Notes: generated from the letters alone by a model not told the origin. DNA of 64,000 nucleotides from Microplitis mediator (GCF_029852145.1 NC_079971.1:25384563-25448562); one strand, 5' to 3'. Counted from the first letter of the stretch, positions 23,633-36,932 are shown. Numbers and translations: made by a program.

Positions 23633-26600
23633 GAATTGATGGAAATAATTGTTTTTTAATTCAAGTAGACCATTCTTTTGTTTACTCATAATATATCGAA
23701 TGCATATAATAACAAAAATAAATTTGATGCTCTTTTCTCAATAAATTAATACATAATAATGATATAAATATTTGTAACGGAATTTTTGAACCAAGAAATT
23801 CTTGTTTGGACAATATTACTTTATTTTCTCAGTGTGAAATTTATTTTTTTTCTAAAAATCAAAAAATTATTAAACGTCGGCTAACTTGAGTATCATGCCC
23901 GCATTTTAAATAAATTGATTCTGTTTTAATTTTAAATTTCACAGGGCAAATATAAACATATATAAAACATTCATCACACAACGTCCAATGTGTCGAAGTG
24001 TATATAGATCTCTGTTGGAACATGATGGATGATTGAAAACGATATAACTAAAATAATGACAGACTGATGGTTTTATTTTATCTCTCTGGGGCGATTTTAA
24101 TCATCATCACATATCATAACTTTAATAATAATAATGATAATAATAATTGTTATTAATATATATATAAGGAGATTGTTATCTATATGAGTAATATTGAATT
24201 ATAAATTTATATCAGTAAATTAATCGTAATTGTTTCTAAGAAGAGTATCGTCCAATTGAACCTCAACGCCGCTCGCTTAATATATTTAAAGTTATATTTA
24301 ATAATAACCCAGAACGCGGGTTATTTTAAATACGTACCTTTTAAATTTAGAGCAGAAATCCTTTGAACACAACACTGACACTAAATAATATTTATTATTA
24401 TTATTTATTTAAATAATTTAAACTAAAACACTGGGAATAAACTTGGACTAGAAACTTGTGTTTGTTATTTATCAGTTTTAAAAAACCCGGGGTTTTTAAA
24501 TAAATATATTTTTTTAAAATAGTTATTGTTATTAATAATTAATAATTATTAAATAATTTAAAAATTCCGCCAATCGTTTTCATTCGCCGACGGTGAATAA
24601 TTTGTCACGGTCGATATAAATGCGCGGAGGACGAAGAGTACAAGCGCCATTTTAACCCCGTGTGCACTTAATAATAATTAAATCACGATAATATATTTAA
24701 ACACAGCACAGTATATTTTTAAAATATATATGTTTTTAAGTGGCAATATATATATTTTATTTATATATAAAAAGTTTTAAAACGCCGGTTCAGTAGCGTC
24801 GTTTTTAAAATAAAGTTGTAACAACAACAAAAAAAGGCGCTTTAAATTTGAATTATAAATTTAAAATAGTCACTTAGACACTCACGTTCTTTTATTGTTA
24901 TTTATAAATATAAATAAAGTTTAAGTTAATTATAAACGATAAATGTTTTTTGTTTAAAGGTTAATTTATAATTATTATTTATAATAAAATATTTGAAACA
25001 ACGCGTATGCGTCGTCGAGTGAACGGAGGTGGTAGCGTCCGCGCGCCGTAACGAGAGGACACGAACTAAACTGAACTCTCGGGAAGAGAAATACCGAAGC
25101 GAGTGTGGAGTGGGAGAGGGGGTGAGCTGGTAGTAGTGAGGGTGATGGTGATGGTGCTGATGGGTGAGACGGTGCCGGTGATTGTGCTGGTGGTGTGTAG
25201 CTGAGTCGCGTGATGTAAGTGAGGACGGCGATGGTGTTGGTGTTGGTGTTGGTGTTGCTGGAGATAGTGGTAGTATGTAGTAGTTTTAGTTGCCCGACTG
25301 GTTTTCATCGTACCGCTATTCGGCTGTTTTACAGAGTAGAGGACACTAGCGCCACCAACCTCTACCGAGGACAGACATAAAGTGCAGTCTGGTACTGGTA
25401 CTGGGATCTGGTAGGGCATCCAACGCTTACATCAGTTCCAATGCCGTTCTTGCTGATCTTGGGCACTTGGATCTTTGCTGGTTGGTTTTGATTACACTAT
25501 CGGTCTGCCGTCAATCGCCAATACAATTCGATCCTATTCAAACAGTAATTGTCTTTGTGATTATTTAGATGAAACTCCAGAGCTACAAGAGCTAAAGAGA
25601 CTCAGTACTTAGTGTAGGTACTGATGATTGTAACCGAGCTACTGGATCTTACCGATAAAGTTTATTGGTATTTAATTATAAATATTTTATTGACGACTAG
25701 AACAATGACTTGTGTAGCTGAGGAATCCACAGGGTCATTGATTTTTTAGAAACCGAGGGTAATCTGCTCATGCGCACGGGAAATAAATTGACATCAGCGT
25801 CCTTCGATATATAGAGAATACAGAGAATCGTAAGCGCACTTGTTCGTGTAAGATTTTATTAACTTTCAAATTTATTGGAATTGATATAAATTTATCCTGG
25901 GGATTGAGAAAGCAAATTAGTGGGGAGGAACCAGTAAATTAATAAAATCATCTTGTCTTTTATTATTAACTTAATGTTTGCAGATTATGACCTTTACTTG
26001 TATTTGTCTGTTACATTATTGACTTTTTTTTTTTTTATTGTTATTATTGTATGTGGCTGGATCGGGTTGATTGGCGGCATAAACGCATATGCCATATCCT
26101 TTTGGTTTCCAATCGATCGACCAAGATCGTCCCATTAATCGACCTCGGTGATGGCGCTCTGCTGGCCAATCCTGTTTGTTTTATTGCTGATGGGGATGTA
26201 CACACTGCACACATTCTGTATATGTATATATATATATATACATATATAAGAGAGAGGAGTAAAGAGGAGAATGAACACTATACGCGGCAACTGAGGGAAC
26301 GATAAAAAAATTGCGAGAATGCCTATAGAGGAGAGTAGATCGAGGGAAGTAAATCAACGCGGTGTTGTAAATATATATATATGTATATTATATCTATATC
26401 TATATCTATGTATATGTATATGGCGAAATCGTTTTCACGCTTGTGAAATAGACGAACGGATAAAATCCAGCAATTACCCTGTGTAACGAACTACGCGGAC
26501 CTATTGCAACCTGTGATCCAATCATCGAGACTATGAGCCATGAGCCTAGTACTGCTACTAGCACTAGTCTAGTAGTCTTTCAATCTACTATAGATATAGA

Positions 26601-26744
26601 CACACCATCTATATTTTAGTGTCTACCTTTAATAGCTGTGGGCATATTGATATACTTTTGTGTTAAAGAAAACAATTATATTTATATTGGAAATGTCTAC
26701 ACAGAAAAAAAAGTCACTACGCGATACCAAAACGATACGAAAAA
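23633..26744. other. Non-coding DNA, one GC-richer promoter-like patch
   Basis: No gene is supportable. At about 25005-25110 a CpG-containing patch (GCGTCCGCGCGCCG) stands out from AT-rich DNA and could mark a transcription start, followed by GGTGAT and GTTGGT simple repeats (25135-25260). The antisense frame across these repeats (25066-25419) is His/Thr-rich simple sequence, which I do not accept as a gene. Confidence 0.45.
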
Positions 26745-27215
26745 AAAAAATTTGAAAACCGCCTGACCCTGCGGGCCCCAAAACTTCCCGCTGTTTCCGA
26801 GATCAGGGGGCTCGGAAATATTATTACTTGTAAATTTTTGAGCTCTTATTCGAGCTCAAAAATTTGTCAGGCCGGTAAAACATACCTTCACTGAAAAATT
26901 ATAATTTTTGTCCGACGATATCTTTGGAACGAATCAATGGATTTGTACGTTCTTGGTGGCAATCGAAAGGGCTCACCAAGAGTTAGAACTGAGTATATTT
27001 TGAGGTAAATCGGGCAAGTGGTTTATGAGTTATATGCGAAAAACCAAACACAAAAAAATTTTTTAATTTTTATTCTTCGTCTAACTTGTAAAATACATGA
27101 CCGATCTACCCCAAAATCTAATAAATTCTAAGTTTTGGTGAGCTCTTTCGATTGCCACCAAGTACTTTCAAATCGGTTTATTCGTTCCAAAGATATCGTC
27201 AGACAAAAAAAAGAT

Positions 27216-27255
<40 letters not shown>

Positions 27256-27400
27256 CACGGACGTCCATCCGGGAATAGTCAGAATAGCTTCCTAGACCCT
27301 CAAAACGTCAAGATTTGATAGAAATTCGATTTTCGAAAATCGGACAAAAATCAATAACTTCCCTTTTTTTGAAAATTTGCAATTTTCTTAGCGGGAAGTT
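26745..27400. mobile_element. Repeat element with AACTTCCCGCT/AGCGGGAAGTT ends, copy 1
   Basis: AACTTCCCGCT (26782-26792) and its inverse AGCGGGAAGTT (27390-27400) bracket a hairpin-like interior. GACGATATCTTTGGAACGAA (from about 26917) pairs with its reverse complement ending near 27208 across arms of about 64 bp. A CA/TA microsatellite follows, then the phrase TCAGAATAGCTTCCTAGA. The same layout, including the last phrase, recurs at 37221-38003. The right end is secure. The left end may extend to about 26745, because similarity to the second copy continues outside the inverted repeat. Confidence 0.65.
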
Positions 27401-27539
27401 TTGAAATATTTCAAAAAATTACACCTATAGTTCTTTTAATTTTCTACATGTGCATATTTTTATTTTTTTTTTTTATCATAAAATATTTTGCACCATAAAA
27501 AAACAAAAATTTTCTGCTCCAAAAAATCCTTATTTTCTG

Positions 27540-27975
27540 TCTACACATTAAATTATTTTTTATGTATGTTAATTTATCAAGACAGAAATATTTACATTTA
27601 CCTACTAGTCATCTAGCATTTTATGATAAATCATTGATTGTATCTGCAATTCGTATCTGGAATCTGCTACCTCCGAGCTTCAGATATTTTCCTACATTTG
27701 GGGAATTTCGTACTGTGTTCAATAACTTTTTCGATTTAGAAACTTCGAATTGAAATGTACTTAACGAATTTAATAGAGTAGAAGTACCTTTTGTGGCCAC
27801 TGCTCCATTTTTGGACATTTAATACTTTATTTTGAACAATGAAAAAGTATGAATTTATTTTATTAAAATTTTTCAAGTATCCAAAACTGATACAAATTTA
27901 AAGTTTATACTTTTAATGCAATAATTTTTTGAACGGCCACAAGATACTTTGATCTCATGCTCAAATAAAATAATC
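27540..27975 (+). mobile_element. 3' end of a non-LTR retrotransposon (5'-truncated)
   Basis: The frame 27562-27753 has the ORF2 C-terminal signature (IVSAIRIWNLLPPSF) found at the end of CR1/jockey-like reverse-transcriptase proteins. A 3' UTR follows that ends in GGCCACAAG...TCATGCTCAAATAAAATAAT, resembling the tails at 22.6 and 40.7 kb. The catalytic RT domain is missing, so this is a truncated relic. It is counted as a transposon fragment, not a host gene. Confidence 0.7.
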
Positions 27976-30058
27976 TATGGATGTATGAAGGCTGTACATG
28001 TAGATTATTGTTTCATTGGGTTGCGGTTTGATATTATTGATGGAGTTTATTGTTGATATAACTAAGTGGGATCCGATGATTTATACCGGCATCTAAAATC
28101 ATTTATTTCTTTGTTTTGATGATATCGAGGTTGTTCGATACCGCACCGCTAATAACTGTTTTGAATTCAGACCGATCGGGAATTTATTTCGAGCGTATGA
28201 CATTTATTGATATTTAATAAACCGATTGGTTTATAAATATAGGATTGGCTGTTAAATATTTTATGCTGTGAATTAAATGAATATTTGTCCCGACGGAGTA
28301 CCATGAAGAATTTATTAAAAACAATTTATGAAAATCTACAGCTTATCATTGAATTAAATTGTTATAAATCAAGTTAAAGCTGGTATTAGATCATTTTTAT
28401 TAAACTTCCCGGACATGAAACATGGAGGCTTGATGAAGATCCATCACTTTGAGTCTTATAAATGAACCAGATTGCTTGACTGATCGAACTGTTAAAGAAG
28501 TGACCACTAAAAATAACAACAACAATAATAACAATCGGTCACTTGGGCTTTTGACGGCACAAATCGAAAGTTCTCTCGGCACAGCGGACCGGCATTTCCG
28601 CTTCACGTCACATTACCGCCCGCATTTACTAAACCCACCGCATTCTATCCCTCCGTTATTCTTCTGCATCTTGCCAAAATCTCAATACTTTTTTTACTTT
28701 TTTTATATATATTTTGTTAAACTCCCTTCTACTCGACTTTTTTGCAATTTAAACCGTCTTAATATAATTTTTTTATCATACATTTTGTGTTTTATTTCTT
28801 AACTGTCACGCTCGGCAAAATGTAATTCGTCAGCTCGTGTGTCCTAATGGACAAATAATTGTACGAAAAAATAGCATTATAACTCTGAATTAGCCATAAT
28901 AATTGTCGGTAATAAAATAAAAAAACACGAGATTAAGCCAAAAAAATAAAGTGAGAAAGAGAGAGGGAGAGACAGAGAGTGAGAGAAATAAAAATGTGAA
29001 CGATGTAGGTTGTAAGCTGGCTGTTTTATAATCGGTCTCTCGCGAGGCAGGAACTTGCCGTGAAACAATGGACGGGCTAGCGGTGAAGACAAAAGAGAAG
29101 GTTCCCTCGTTTTCTTCCATTCGTAAGCCAAGCAAAAGACCGTCTTATAGAGTTCTCATGCTAACTTGGTTAGCCAGGTTCATTAGCGAAATTACAAATA
29201 CAGAGCATAGAGCCAACAAACAAAATTTTAACTAACGCAAGTCTAAGTAGTGCAGACTATCCAGGATGCGGTTGGGTCTAGTGCTAAAATGTTACACTTC
29301 TTGCCCAGGAAAAATAAAAACCGTCTTGTTCTTTATTTCACTTTTACAACCGAGGTCTTCATAAACATCGCCGGCAATTATCAGGGCAGATGTTTCGTTT
29401 GAGTCGCTTGGTGGCAGATGATCTCCAGATCGATAGTGCGATCGATTTACATTGACGACCCCGGAAAAAGGATTTGCGGATCAATAGCCACGTTGAAACT
29501 CCTGTACGCTGTATTATCCATAACGCGGGTTTAAATATAAGTGCATTTGTTGCCAATTCAAGTTTATTATATGGAGCTAAAGGATCTTTATGACCCTTTA
29601 TCAACGGCTATATTTGGATAATGTGCAGTCGAAAAGCTCCGCTTTATCAATGTTCAACGCATCTATACATATATACGGACGGTTAAATATCTATCAGGTT
29701 TTAGTGTTCCTAATGACGTGGAACATTTCATGATACTGATTAAAGTGGACACTCGGATGTTTGTAAACGAGCTAATGCCTATATATTCAATACAGATCTG
29801 TATCGCGTACACCCACTACTGCAGTAGCACCAGCAGCATACATATGTATGTAGGGTATTAAGCTTTTAGTGGATAAATTGGGAAATGGAACAAGAGGTCT
29901 CTGCTGCCATGGGAACCGGCCCTTAGCGTTATTCAATTAGGCTGGTTATGAATTAATTAACATATATTATATATTCATTTGTGAAATATTACGTATTTAA
30001 GTGCTCTAATAAATTTGTTTTAAAGTTATTATTTGTCTTTTGTATTGAGCCCCATTAT
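27976..30058. other. Non-coding DNA
   Basis: No supportable gene or transposon boundary. It contains an AAC/AAT run (about 28510-28535) and GAGA-type purine repeats (about 28955-28985). Short frames are low-complexity. Confidence 0.5.
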
Positions 30059-30783
30059 GGGGGAGGGTGGGGCAGAGCGGCCCCCTGGAATTTTGATAAA
30101 AAAAAATTTTAAGTCCGATATGTTTGCGCATTTTTATCCCTGCGCATGACTTTTGGGGCAAAATGGACAAGCCCAAAATTTTGAAAAAGTGATTTTTTCA
30201 TATTTTTATCGTCAAATTAAAAAAAAATTATTATAATTCCACATTTCTAGCCCTACGCATAACACCTGGGGCAAAATGGACCAGCCGAAACTTCCGAAAA
30301 AATTATTTTTTCATATTTTTCGGCCGTTTCTCCATGTAAGAGGCAAATTTGCTCACTAAAAATTTATAAAAATAAAATTTTTTTTTTTAGTTGATAAATT
30401 TTTGAAATAAAGTAAAACTATAGAATTGTTTTTTTTTTTTTTATTAAATAACAATTAGTAATTAAGGTAATCGAGAGTGAACGATTTATTACACCTTAAA
30501 AAATTTTTTTCGAGTAACATAAAACCAAAAATAGTTGTCAAGAGAAAGAAATACATTCTTAATGATGAAAACAATTTAAAAAAAAAAAAGAACGAAAAAA
30601 AAAATTTTTTATCATTTTTTGGAGGGGGGCCGCTCTGCCCCACAAAAAAATTTTTTTTTTCAGAATTTTGGCAAAATGTCCATAAATTTGTTCGAAATAG
30701 GACAAAAGTAAAGTGATCTTATGGTTGAAAGCCACAAAAAGTAATAACTGGCTTAGGGGGGCCGCTCTGCCCCACCCTCCCCT
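30059..30783. mobile_element. MITE with 26-bp GGGGAGGGTGGGGCAGAGCGG termini
   Basis: The left end GGGGAGGGTGGGGCAGAGCG is matched by an inverted copy ending at about 30782, giving a 26-bp perfect inverted repeat of very high GC in AT-rich DNA. The inside is AT-rich and repeats phrases such as GGGGCAAAATGGAC. No transposase is present and I could not define a target duplication. Confidence 0.75.
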
Positions 30784-31768
30784 GTGTGTTTTTTAAAAGC
30801 GAGCCAATACAACGGGATAAAATTTAACGGCAAGATCATTACAAAAGCAGTTGGCATTCATGTTACCAATGAATTGTCCCGATAAACCAGTCATTTTAGC
30901 ACACACTCTGCATCATAAAGATTTCACAAACAACCGATACGAGCACGCGTACATTTCCTTTGACAATAACCGCGACTAATGTCAACTCCTGTTCGGTAAT
31001 GCGCAATTCATGTCAACGATTTACCATTTTTATTTATACATTTATTCATTTTTTATTATCATTATTTAAACTGCTTTAACTCTCCATATCGGACAAACTT
31101 GTTGGACACATAGTTCAGGTATGGAAAGGCTGATAGCAGGTTTCGATATCTGCAATCGATTGCCGGCGATCTCTCTATTGAGTAAACTCCTTTTAATGCT
31201 CCACAATCGTGTAATGTAGTCTATGTTGGATAATTTGATCAACTTGATATTGTTGCTTTTTTATTACATAGCATTTTTTTAACATTGTGCGTCACGCATT
31301 GTGAGTAAAAGCGACTTAAATTTTTAAAAATACTACGGTATTACTTAAATGTGTATCCAAGCGTTATGAATAACTGTATCACTGGATAGCACTAACTGCT
31401 CGGGATAATTATTGACTGAGGGTATAATGGATGGTGATGTGTGATGATAGTTGATGATGCCTTTTTATCATCAAGTATGACTTTTAATATATATATATGT
31501 ATAAAACGGGAGTGGGTTGTTGTGTGTTTGGTATCAGGTTGTGAACGTGATCGGTCAAAGCGCACGTTTTATTCATTCAATTCACTTGCGCCTCTGGTTT
31601 CTCTCTTTTATTTATCCAACACCTCATCGTACCCTCTCTTTTATTAGTGATCGCTCGAGAGCTCATTCGTTTATTCGTTTCTATTCTGAAAGAATCTCAC
31701 GAGTCATCGAAACGAAACCCAGATATATATGTATATAAATAATAGTTGTATGGCGAGCATGGTTAGTA

Positions 31769-31804
<36 letters not shown>

Positions 31805-32152
31805 ACGGGTTTTCGAGCAGCATTGCGTCATGATTAATGGGTTTTTATACCTGTGCTGGTTTACGTTACAATATTGGTATGCATCACTTGTTGTGTACTT
31901 GGTGAAAGATAGACGCTCGACCTTTACCGGAAGTTTAGTAGTTATACATTGTATATTATTGTAATCCAGTACAGGTAAATTGAGGTTTTTAGTTTTAAAT
32001 AAATTTTTTATATGTCAGCGAACGTGATAGTTTTATAAATTTATTTTTAGAATAATTGTTGATAGAAACTAACAAAGACACAGGCAGCAGATCCGGTCTA
32101 AAAGTTACCATAGAACTACTCATGGTTCAAAAACTGCATTGAAACAAATATA
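30784..32152. other. Non-coding DNA
   Basis: No gene is supportable. It contains TA-dinucleotide runs (about 31487-31500 and 31770-31802). Frames near 31441-31738 are simple-sequence by-products. Confidence 0.5.
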
Positions 32153-32633
32153 GGGGAAGGGGGGGCAAAACGGGATACTTAACGAAAAATTTAGTTTTTA
32201 GGGACATAATTATCGTAAATTGGCTTCATTTTGATTCTATTTAAAATAAATATAACGAATTTCAGACTGCCATCAGAAAAAAAATTTTTATTTTCTGCGG
32301 GCAAAATGGGATACCCCAAAAAAAAGTAAATTTTTTTTTTTTTTTTTCAAGTGAATAAAATTGATGTAATAATGTCTTTCTAAATTGATGTAAGTAATAA
32401 AATTTACTCTCAACATATTTTTAAAGAAGTTTTTCCTTGTTATTTCTTTTCAAAATTTGAAATTGGCGCCAATATTGTACTTTTCGCAAAAAATATAAAA
32501 ATGTTTTTTCTTAGCTTTTAATAGTGTAAAATTATACTAGATGTCATTTTTGACCATTTTCGAAAGTTTTTCGAGAAAAAAAAATTTTGACGAAATTTTG
32601 AGAGTATCCCGTTTTGCCCCCCCCCCCTTCTCC
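32153..32633. mobile_element. MITE with GGGGAAGGGGGGGCAAAACGG termini
   Basis: Inverted ends (GGGGAAGGGGGGGCAAAACG at left, and at right an inverted copy with a longer C run) are flanked by TA on both sides. The layout and motif resemble the 30059-30783 element, with RGGGGCARARCGG conserved, so they probably belong to one family. The inside contains GCGGGCAAAATGGGATACCC, again echoing the ends. It is non-coding. Confidence 0.7.
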
Positions 32634-35600
32634 TAAGTATCTATGGGAACTTTAGATAGGGGTATAAGTCCACATATTAGAATTTTTTCATGGTGTGGAT
32701 TCCCTAAGAATCTGTGGTGGATTTCTATAGGACACCATATACCCTTATATTATCCGAAATTACTGAAATTCTCTCTTTCAATATTCCTTAACTCCAGCAA
32801 TTATTTTAAAGAATTCAAATTTCTGGCCTTTGATACGACAGATGTCCAATATGTGACTAGTAATTTTCTTGTCGCTCGGTCGGAAGGCTTCTTAGTGTTT
32901 AGAAGTAGATACAGTTTACGATAATTTAAGGGTTAAGGGATAAAATGATACACAAGTCCCAGGTTGATCTTTAAGCATAATCTTATAAAAATCAGGTCAA
33001 TTTACGTTGAAATAAGAATATGAAGCGACAGATTCCGAGATGACGAGCGTAGGTAAGATCGGGTGAAGCTCTAATAAAAATAAATAGATAAAAATAATAA
33101 TAGTAAAAAAAAAAAAACCAAACTCGTTAAAAGCCGTCCCGAAGTCATAAAAATCCGCATCGCAGGTATATACTAACGATCTACAAGTCCGTGCGAGGTT
33201 GATCCTAATCTCGGCTCGCGAGAGAAAGAGACAAGAGAAATCGCGCGGGCGAGTGAGAGAGTGAGAGTGATTGCTTGTAAGGGATGAGAGAGAGAGTGAA
33301 CCGCGACAGGACGAGCTCGAGGGGGAGGGGGAGGGCAAGTCAAGGTCCGCTTGAATTTTGAATGAGAGAAAAAAAACGGCGTCGTCGTGGCAAAAGAGAT
33401 GGCAAGCAAGAGTAGAGGTTTAGTTAGAGAGGAGTGAAGTGAAAGAGGAGAAACATGGCCGCGCGGTTTTAAATTGCCGTTGTTCAAGCGTCCGGCCGCC
33501 CGCCCGCCCGATTTTAGGTTCCCTCTCTCTATTCGCTTCCATCTATAGCTCATCTTTCGTCTTACTTGCTTTCTCTTTGCTCATACCAGCCACTCGTCTA
33601 CTTTGTTTGTCGTTTTTCACCAGAAGCAAGGGATGATGCCCCTCGGGCTCCACACCAGCTCCAGCTCCACCACGACTACGCTCCTCTTCCTTTACTCCTT
33701 TTTTCTTATTTTTATATTTTATTTTGTCTTCTTTTACTTTTATGTACGCATTTTTGTTTCTTTTAACTTTTTTTACTGCCTTTGCTTCTTTTCCTCCCAT
33801 CTGCTCCATCCCTTTTAACCCCACGGAATTTCGGGAAACACGAAAGTGCTCGGCGCTTTTCGCATTCTTTGAAATTTCATTGGCGCCAAACGACTATAAG
33901 AATGTCCAAAGAAAATATATAAAATTGTTATTGTTGTTAATAAAAAATAATAAAATTTTTTTTTATTTTATTTTATTCTTTAGAGCTCCGATAATTTATT
34001 TTTATTGAGATTAATAAATTATCCAATTGGAATGATGTTATATGCTAATTTTTTATTATATAAATAAATTTTTTTCGTACTTTTTTTTTCTACCAACTTT
34101 ATTTATGGTAACGATTAAATTAAAGTTAAATTTATATAAATTATTTAAACCGTTTAAAATAAAGAAAATTTATTTAATTGCTAGCACAATGATAAGGCCA
34201 ATAAAAAATTTTTAAAAGACTATTTCATTATAATTTAAAAAAATAATTTTATATATACACTTAAATTATTGTTTTGTCAACTTTTATAGAGTAATAAAAC
34301 TTTCACAATACGACTATTTATTTTGTTCGTGACATCATCAATTAAATCGAAATAAAAAAGAAATCAATAAAAAAATAACATTTACTTTCTCTCGGAATTC
34401 ATTTATTAACTCAAAATAAATATCTCTTTGTATAAATAATTGTAATTATTAACTTATATGACAAAAAAATGGGTCAAATTTTTTATGTTTTTAAGTGACA
34501 GCAAAATAATAATTTTTTTTTTTTTAATTTATTTTCCTTAACTGAAATTAATGATAATATCTTTTTTACTGGTGGTCGTGTCTATTTTTCTTTAAAATCC
34601 GATTGTCGAAATTTGTCAACCGTAGTACATTTATATATATATAAATATATATACTGTAGTAATAGAATAAAAAAAAATAAATAAATAAATATATAAAATA
34701 AGTAAGGAAACGAGACGTACAAGAAGAAGAAAGAGAAGAAGAAGAAGAAGAAGGAGAAGAAGAAGAAGACGGTGTGATTTATCGGCGAGGGTGCGTACAT
34801 ACGACAGATATACTACTCTTTTATTAGTGTAAGAAAGACAAGTTAACTCTTACATTACATTACATTAACTTATATATATATGTGGTGCAAACACACATGG
34901 ATGCTTAGAATAAAGTAAAAGAGGAATTCTTATTGAAAAGTATAAAGAGAGACAAGTAGTTTTTAAATGGGTTTATAGTGTAGTGCAGGTATGGTAACAG
35001 GTCGAAAATTTCTTAAACGATTGAATGCGATTCAGAGGTTTGTTACGAATGGGAATGGAAGCGCCATAGCCATTTAGTTACTGCTGCTGTTGTTGTTGTG
35101 CTGGCTGGATTTAAAAATGTACACGGGAGTTATTAATGTCGGTAGTCGCGAGACCGCGCGCTTCCGCGACAGTAAATCGCCGGTACAAAATACCACGGTG
35201 GGAAATAAATAAAACCAAGTGAGCGATAAGTCGTTGATGCTATATTTTCAGTCTCTCTTATTCGACCTCCCGTTGCTTTAATTCCTCAATTCCCCTCCCC
35301 TTCCCTCCCCTTACACTTACTCCACTCTCACTCGCGTTATTTATTTACATTTTTAAATCTCCCTCACTCGGAGTTTCACCCCCTCCACAATTATGGACGA
35401 ATATTTCTCTCCATCATCTATCTAAAGGCAAATACATACCTTTACTTTGTATATATATATATATATATATATAATAATGCTATACCTTGGGTTGGATAAC
35501 GTGCCCTGTAGCTCGCGAGGACCCGCGAGAGACTTGATCGAGACGGTAATTGAATAAATGTTACTAATTATTTTTGTAACCGTGATCATTAATACGCTCA

Positions 35601-35869
35601 TCCCTGATCATCCGCTTAAATACACTCTAAATTCAATTTATCTTTAATCCCCGACGTATTAATTTAAATAAGTGTTAATATATTTTAATTTTAATCTTGA
35701 TAGATAAGCCGATAGGCGCTTCATTTTCTCAGTTAACAATTTATTATTATTATTATTATTTATATTCATATTTTTTTTAAAAAAACTCCACCGAAGTTAT
35801 TTTTACTTTAATGCCGGGTGATTTAATTACTGAAGATAAACTTTTAAATATTATTTAAAGGTAATTTTT
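32634..35869. other. Non-coding DNA with GC-richer patches
   Basis: A GCCCGCCCGCCCG run (about 33495-33510) and a CGCGAGACCGCGCGCTTCCG patch (about 35146-35166) are locally GC-rich. A GAA/GAG purine tract lies at 34720-34770. A 93-codon frame (32643-32924) uses diverse residues but has no recognisable domain or splice context, and I cannot support it as a gene. Confidence 0.45.
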
Positions 35870-36081
35870 CACAAATTTAAATATATTAATTAAAAAATAA
35901 TTATTTTATTTAAAGACTGAGGGTTACTTAATTGCTTTTTATAATAGCTCATTTAATGTGAAATTTAATCGCCCGGTAAATTTAATTATGAAACTTTTAT
36001 TTATCATTTTTTTTTTTTTTTATTAATTCCAAGTGTTGATAGACAATTTTTATTTTTTTTTTATCAAACTATTGTATGTAA

Positions 36082-36599
36082 CCCTATCAAAAAAATCCAT
36101 GTAGGAAATTATGGTATTACATCAGGATCCATGGGGATCAATATAGGAAAGTGAGAATTTATATAGGAATACTTGTATGAACGTATGGGGAACTGGATTC
36201 TCATATAGGAAATTTTTATGGGAAACTACGTGTCCTTCGATTCCCATAAGGGAATTTCCTATAGGAAACTGCGTATATCTGGATTTCCATGTTAAAAATC
36301 CATATGGGTGGCTGGGTATGTAGATTTCTATGTAAAAATTTCAAATATATAGGAAACCATGGATAAATCCACATAGAAATCTAAACTTGGACTCCATATG
36401 AATTTTTGATTTTTGATGGTTTTGATTCCCATGGGGAGTGATTGTAACATTTCAGATAAAAATCCATAATTTTAGGTATTCCCATGGGAATTTACGTAAG
36501 AATCTATATAAGAAACCATATGGGTATCGATCCGAAAACGCTACGTGGAAATCTTCATGGAAATTTAAGCTGGATTCGCAGGTGGAATTTTTGATAGGG
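36082..36599. mobile_element. CCCTATCAAAAA-ended repeat, copy in unit 1
   Basis: The left end CCCTATCAAAAAAATCCA and right end (inverted CCCTATCAAAAATTCCA) bracket imperfect units around CCATATGGGAATC and ATATAGGAAA. The right end sits 19 bp beyond the stop codon of the neighbouring peptide gene, so it forms that gene's 3' flank. A decayed counterpart occupies the same place in unit 2 (about 38325-39205). It has no coding capacity. Confidence 0.7.
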
Positions 36600-36617
36600 A
36601 GTAGATACAAATTATAT

Positions 36618-36870
36618 TTAATTAATGCATGATCTTGAAACAGTGCCGTGGTAAGATGCTATTGCGCGACAATCATTTGAGCAGCAGTCACTATTTTTTT
36701 TGCACTAAAAATTTAAAAAAAAAATTAATAGTGACTAAATAAAATAATTTATAACTTTTTATTGATTTACGCATACTCACGGAGCCAAATATTTTGCAGC
36801 TATGGACGGCATAACTTGCGACCATAATTACTTGCAGAACAATAATAAATAATAACAAAAGTTTCGACAT
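36618..36870 (-). CDS. Secreted six-cysteine knottin-like peptide, copy 1 (58 aa, two exons)
   Basis: Exon 1 is 36870-36781 and exon 2 is 36704-36618; the 76-bp intron has a GTGAGT donor and a TTTTTAG acceptor, phase 0. Exon 1 starts with a hydrophobic signal peptide (core LLLLFIIVLQVIMV). The predicted precursor has cysteines at 25, 31, 37, 38, 42 and 56, giving C-x5-C-x5-CC-x3-C-x13-C. That is the order of inhibitor-cystine-knot peptides, a fold used by neurotoxins, omega-conotoxin-like insect peptides and some immune or neuro-signalling peptides. I chose the inner ATG because the codon nine bases upstream is GTG in both copies. The last intron boundary adjoins the second cysteine. Function is unknown: a venom, neuropeptide-like or defence role are all possible. 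The AATAAA seen downstream of copy 2 is changed here to AATATA. Confidence 0.8.
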
Positions 36871-36896
36871 TGCTTCCACGGATTAATTGTCAGTAT

Positions 36897-36932
36897 CACT
36901 GAAGAAAAGTTGATAAATTTTTAATTTATATA
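36897..36932 (-). promoter_or_regulatory. TATA box and TCAGTG initiator of knottin-like copy 1
   Basis: On the minus strand, TATATAAA (36932-36925) is followed by TCAGTG (36902-36897). The initiator A (36900) is 32 nt from the first T of the TATA box, the standard spacing for arthropod TATA/Inr promoters. This predicts a 5' UTR of 30 nt before the ATG at 36870. The arrangement is conserved in copy 2. Confidence 0.75.

Noticed and set aside
25066..25419. 117-codon antisense frame rich in His and Thr
   Set aside because: Translation of GGTGAT/GTTGGT simple repeats; no conserved domain and no splice structure.
32643..32924. 93-codon frame with varied composition
   Set aside because: Not simple sequence, but I recognise no domain, splice site or paralog; evidence is insufficient for a gene call.
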